Positions 51,353 to 52,147 of a DNA stretch of 52,147 nt are shown piece by piece (the first letter of the stretch is position 1; every line of letters begins with the position of its first letter). Made by a program: the position numbers and the translations under genes. The notes beneath the pieces were generated by a model that was given only the letters and a program-made list of their open reading frames with translations, made no database searches and was not told the DNA's origin. The stretch is from an uncultured Anaerobiospirillum sp. (lineage in GTDB: Bacteria > Pseudomonadota > Gammaproteobacteria > Enterobacterales > Succinivibrionaceae), in contig CALXNA010000022.1 in NCBI GenBank assembly GCA_944389615.1, positions 1 to 52,147 of the forward strand, in the 5' to 3' direction.

Positions 51353-51789
51353 CAGCGAATGGCCTTCCTTAGTAAGAGATCAAGTTCCAAGTAAAAAGCG
51401 CGCTGTCAGGCAGCCGCAGCTGCCGACCAAAAGAGAGCAAAGGCTTTTCAAGCCGCAAGCTCTCCGAGCTTCGAGCTTCTCGCGCCCGAAGCTTAAGAGC
51501 ACCAAGCCCCGCTGCATCCTAACCATGCGCTGGAGGCTTGTGGTGCGATCAGATAAAGTTTAGCAACTATCATCCTGACTACCAGCAACTGCCCTGCCGT
51601 GGGCACTAATAAGGCGCGTCCCACCTGATATTTGGGGGCGCGGTGGACGTCAGCTGGAAGCGTAAGAAGCTTGTTCTTTTGCCATGATAGTGCCAAGGGC
51701 GCACGATGGGGACAAGTCTTAACGGGCAAAACTTTGATCAGGTGCAACGCCTACCCCAAAGTCAGGCCCGGCAGCGCCCTGCCCACAGC

Positions 51790-52040
51790 CAGCGTGACTA
51801 TGGGGTGGCACAACCTTGAGGCGCCGCCCGACAGGCCTTTCCCCATAGAGACCAAGTGGCCTGCCCGGGACGTGAAGCGGCTAGCGGCAAGCGTAGCCGC
51901 AGCAAAAGTGGCCTCACAACCTTGAGGCGGCCCGGGCGTTGATGAGCGGGCGTTGAGATGGTTCGGACGTTGGTGGGTTGGGTGGGACGCCGCAGTTGGA
52001 GCTGACGCAACTTGATGGAGTATCGCAATGACCCGACTAC
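51790..52040 (+). repeat. Dispersed intergenic repeat, copy 7
   Basis: CCCCATAGAGACC at 51841, the GCGGCTA...TAGCCGC core, GTGGCC, GGTTGGGTGGG and GCCGCAGTTGGAGCTGA modules are all present in the same order as copies 3 and 5. It is preceded by GGCACAACCTTGAGGCGCCG. Confidence 0.78.
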
Positions 52041-52147
52041 GGTGCGACCATGGGGCGGCACAACCCTGTGGTACCGCCCGACAGGCCTTTCCCCATAGAG
52101 ACCAAGTGGCCTGCCCGGGACGTGAAGCGGCTAGCGGCGAGCGTAGC
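52041..52147 (+). repeat. Dispersed intergenic repeat, copy 8, cut by window edge
   Basis: CCCCATAGAGACC at 52091 is exactly 250 bases after that of copy 7, and the following 50 bases are almost identical. The core is cut off at GCGTAGC. Confidence 0.78.

Larger units (their letters stand above)
51353..52147. other. Region upstream of activase, repeat-filled to the window edge
   Basis: The first 430 bases upstream of the activase hold AGCTT-rich short inverted repeats (51430-51500) and no gene; a possible minus -10/-35 pair is not convincing. From 51790 to the edge the sequence is dispersed repeat. Confidence 0.5.

Overview
The window looks like a chromosomal segment of a GC-rich, fermentative gammaproteobacterium. 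The order and sequence of its housekeeping genes (folP-glmM-secG, fau-zapA, yceD-rpmF-plsX-fabHDG-acpP-fabF, rimP-nusA-infB-rbfA) are gammaproteobacterial. A TRAP-fed hexuronate pathway and a giant Fe-S acyl-CoA dehydratase activase suggest an anaerobic gut bacterium. My best guess, from general character only, is the Aeromonadales/Succinivibrionaceae. I saw no tRNA, rRNA, CRISPR array, prophage or intact insertion sequence.

Layout. 1-2030 (minus): an edge-truncated DUF2846-type lipoprotein, an AT-rich Sel1-repeat protein and a tiny secreted Gly/Tyr-repeat protein. 2883-6255 (plus): a DHPS-like gene that has lost most folate-synthesis motifs, then glmM and a secG with a long acidic tail. 6353-7345 (minus): fau and zapA. 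7500-9322 (plus): a structured leader or small RNA, then rluB; next a TerC/CBS/CorC membrane protein. 11276-16347 (minus): TRAP transporter P-Q-M genes followed by uxaC, a hexuronate uptake and isomerisation unit preceded by a long regulatory region. 17364-18104 (minus): an unrecognised exported protein.

18411-27506 (plus) is the fatty-acid/phospholipid cluster yceD, rpmF, plsX, fabH, fabD, fabG, acpP, fabF. It is broken between yceD and rpmF by about 1.4 kb of repeats, and has a consensus promoter plus terminator-like leader before rpmF and a folded leader before acpP. 27664-36288 holds a GntR/FCD regulator, asnS, an unknown membrane protein and lipoprotein, yeiH with a yeiE-like LysR gene, and an iron-dependent alcohol dehydrogenase of the hydroxyethylphosphonate-dehydrogenase type. 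36578-38221 (minus) is a chemoreceptor. 38871-44372 (plus) is rimP-nusA-infB-rbfA, led by a promoter, a folded RNA of about 170 nt and a strong terminator. 44503-51352 (minus) carries a purine permease and the 1733-residue activase.

The most unusual feature is a family of dispersed intergenic repeats. Members share a CCATAGAGACC-like head, a GCGGCTA...TAGCCGC hairpin and a tail with GTGGCC and GCCGCAGTTGGGGCTGA. At least seven recognisable copies, in both orientations, lie at 18960-20045, 31975-32600, 36310-36480 and 51790-52147, several of them tandemly amplified. One tandem array has an 87-bp period that stays open as 29-residue protein repeats. I do not recognise this family. Starts were chosen from ribosome-binding sites, signal peptides and homology; nothing was computed or searched.
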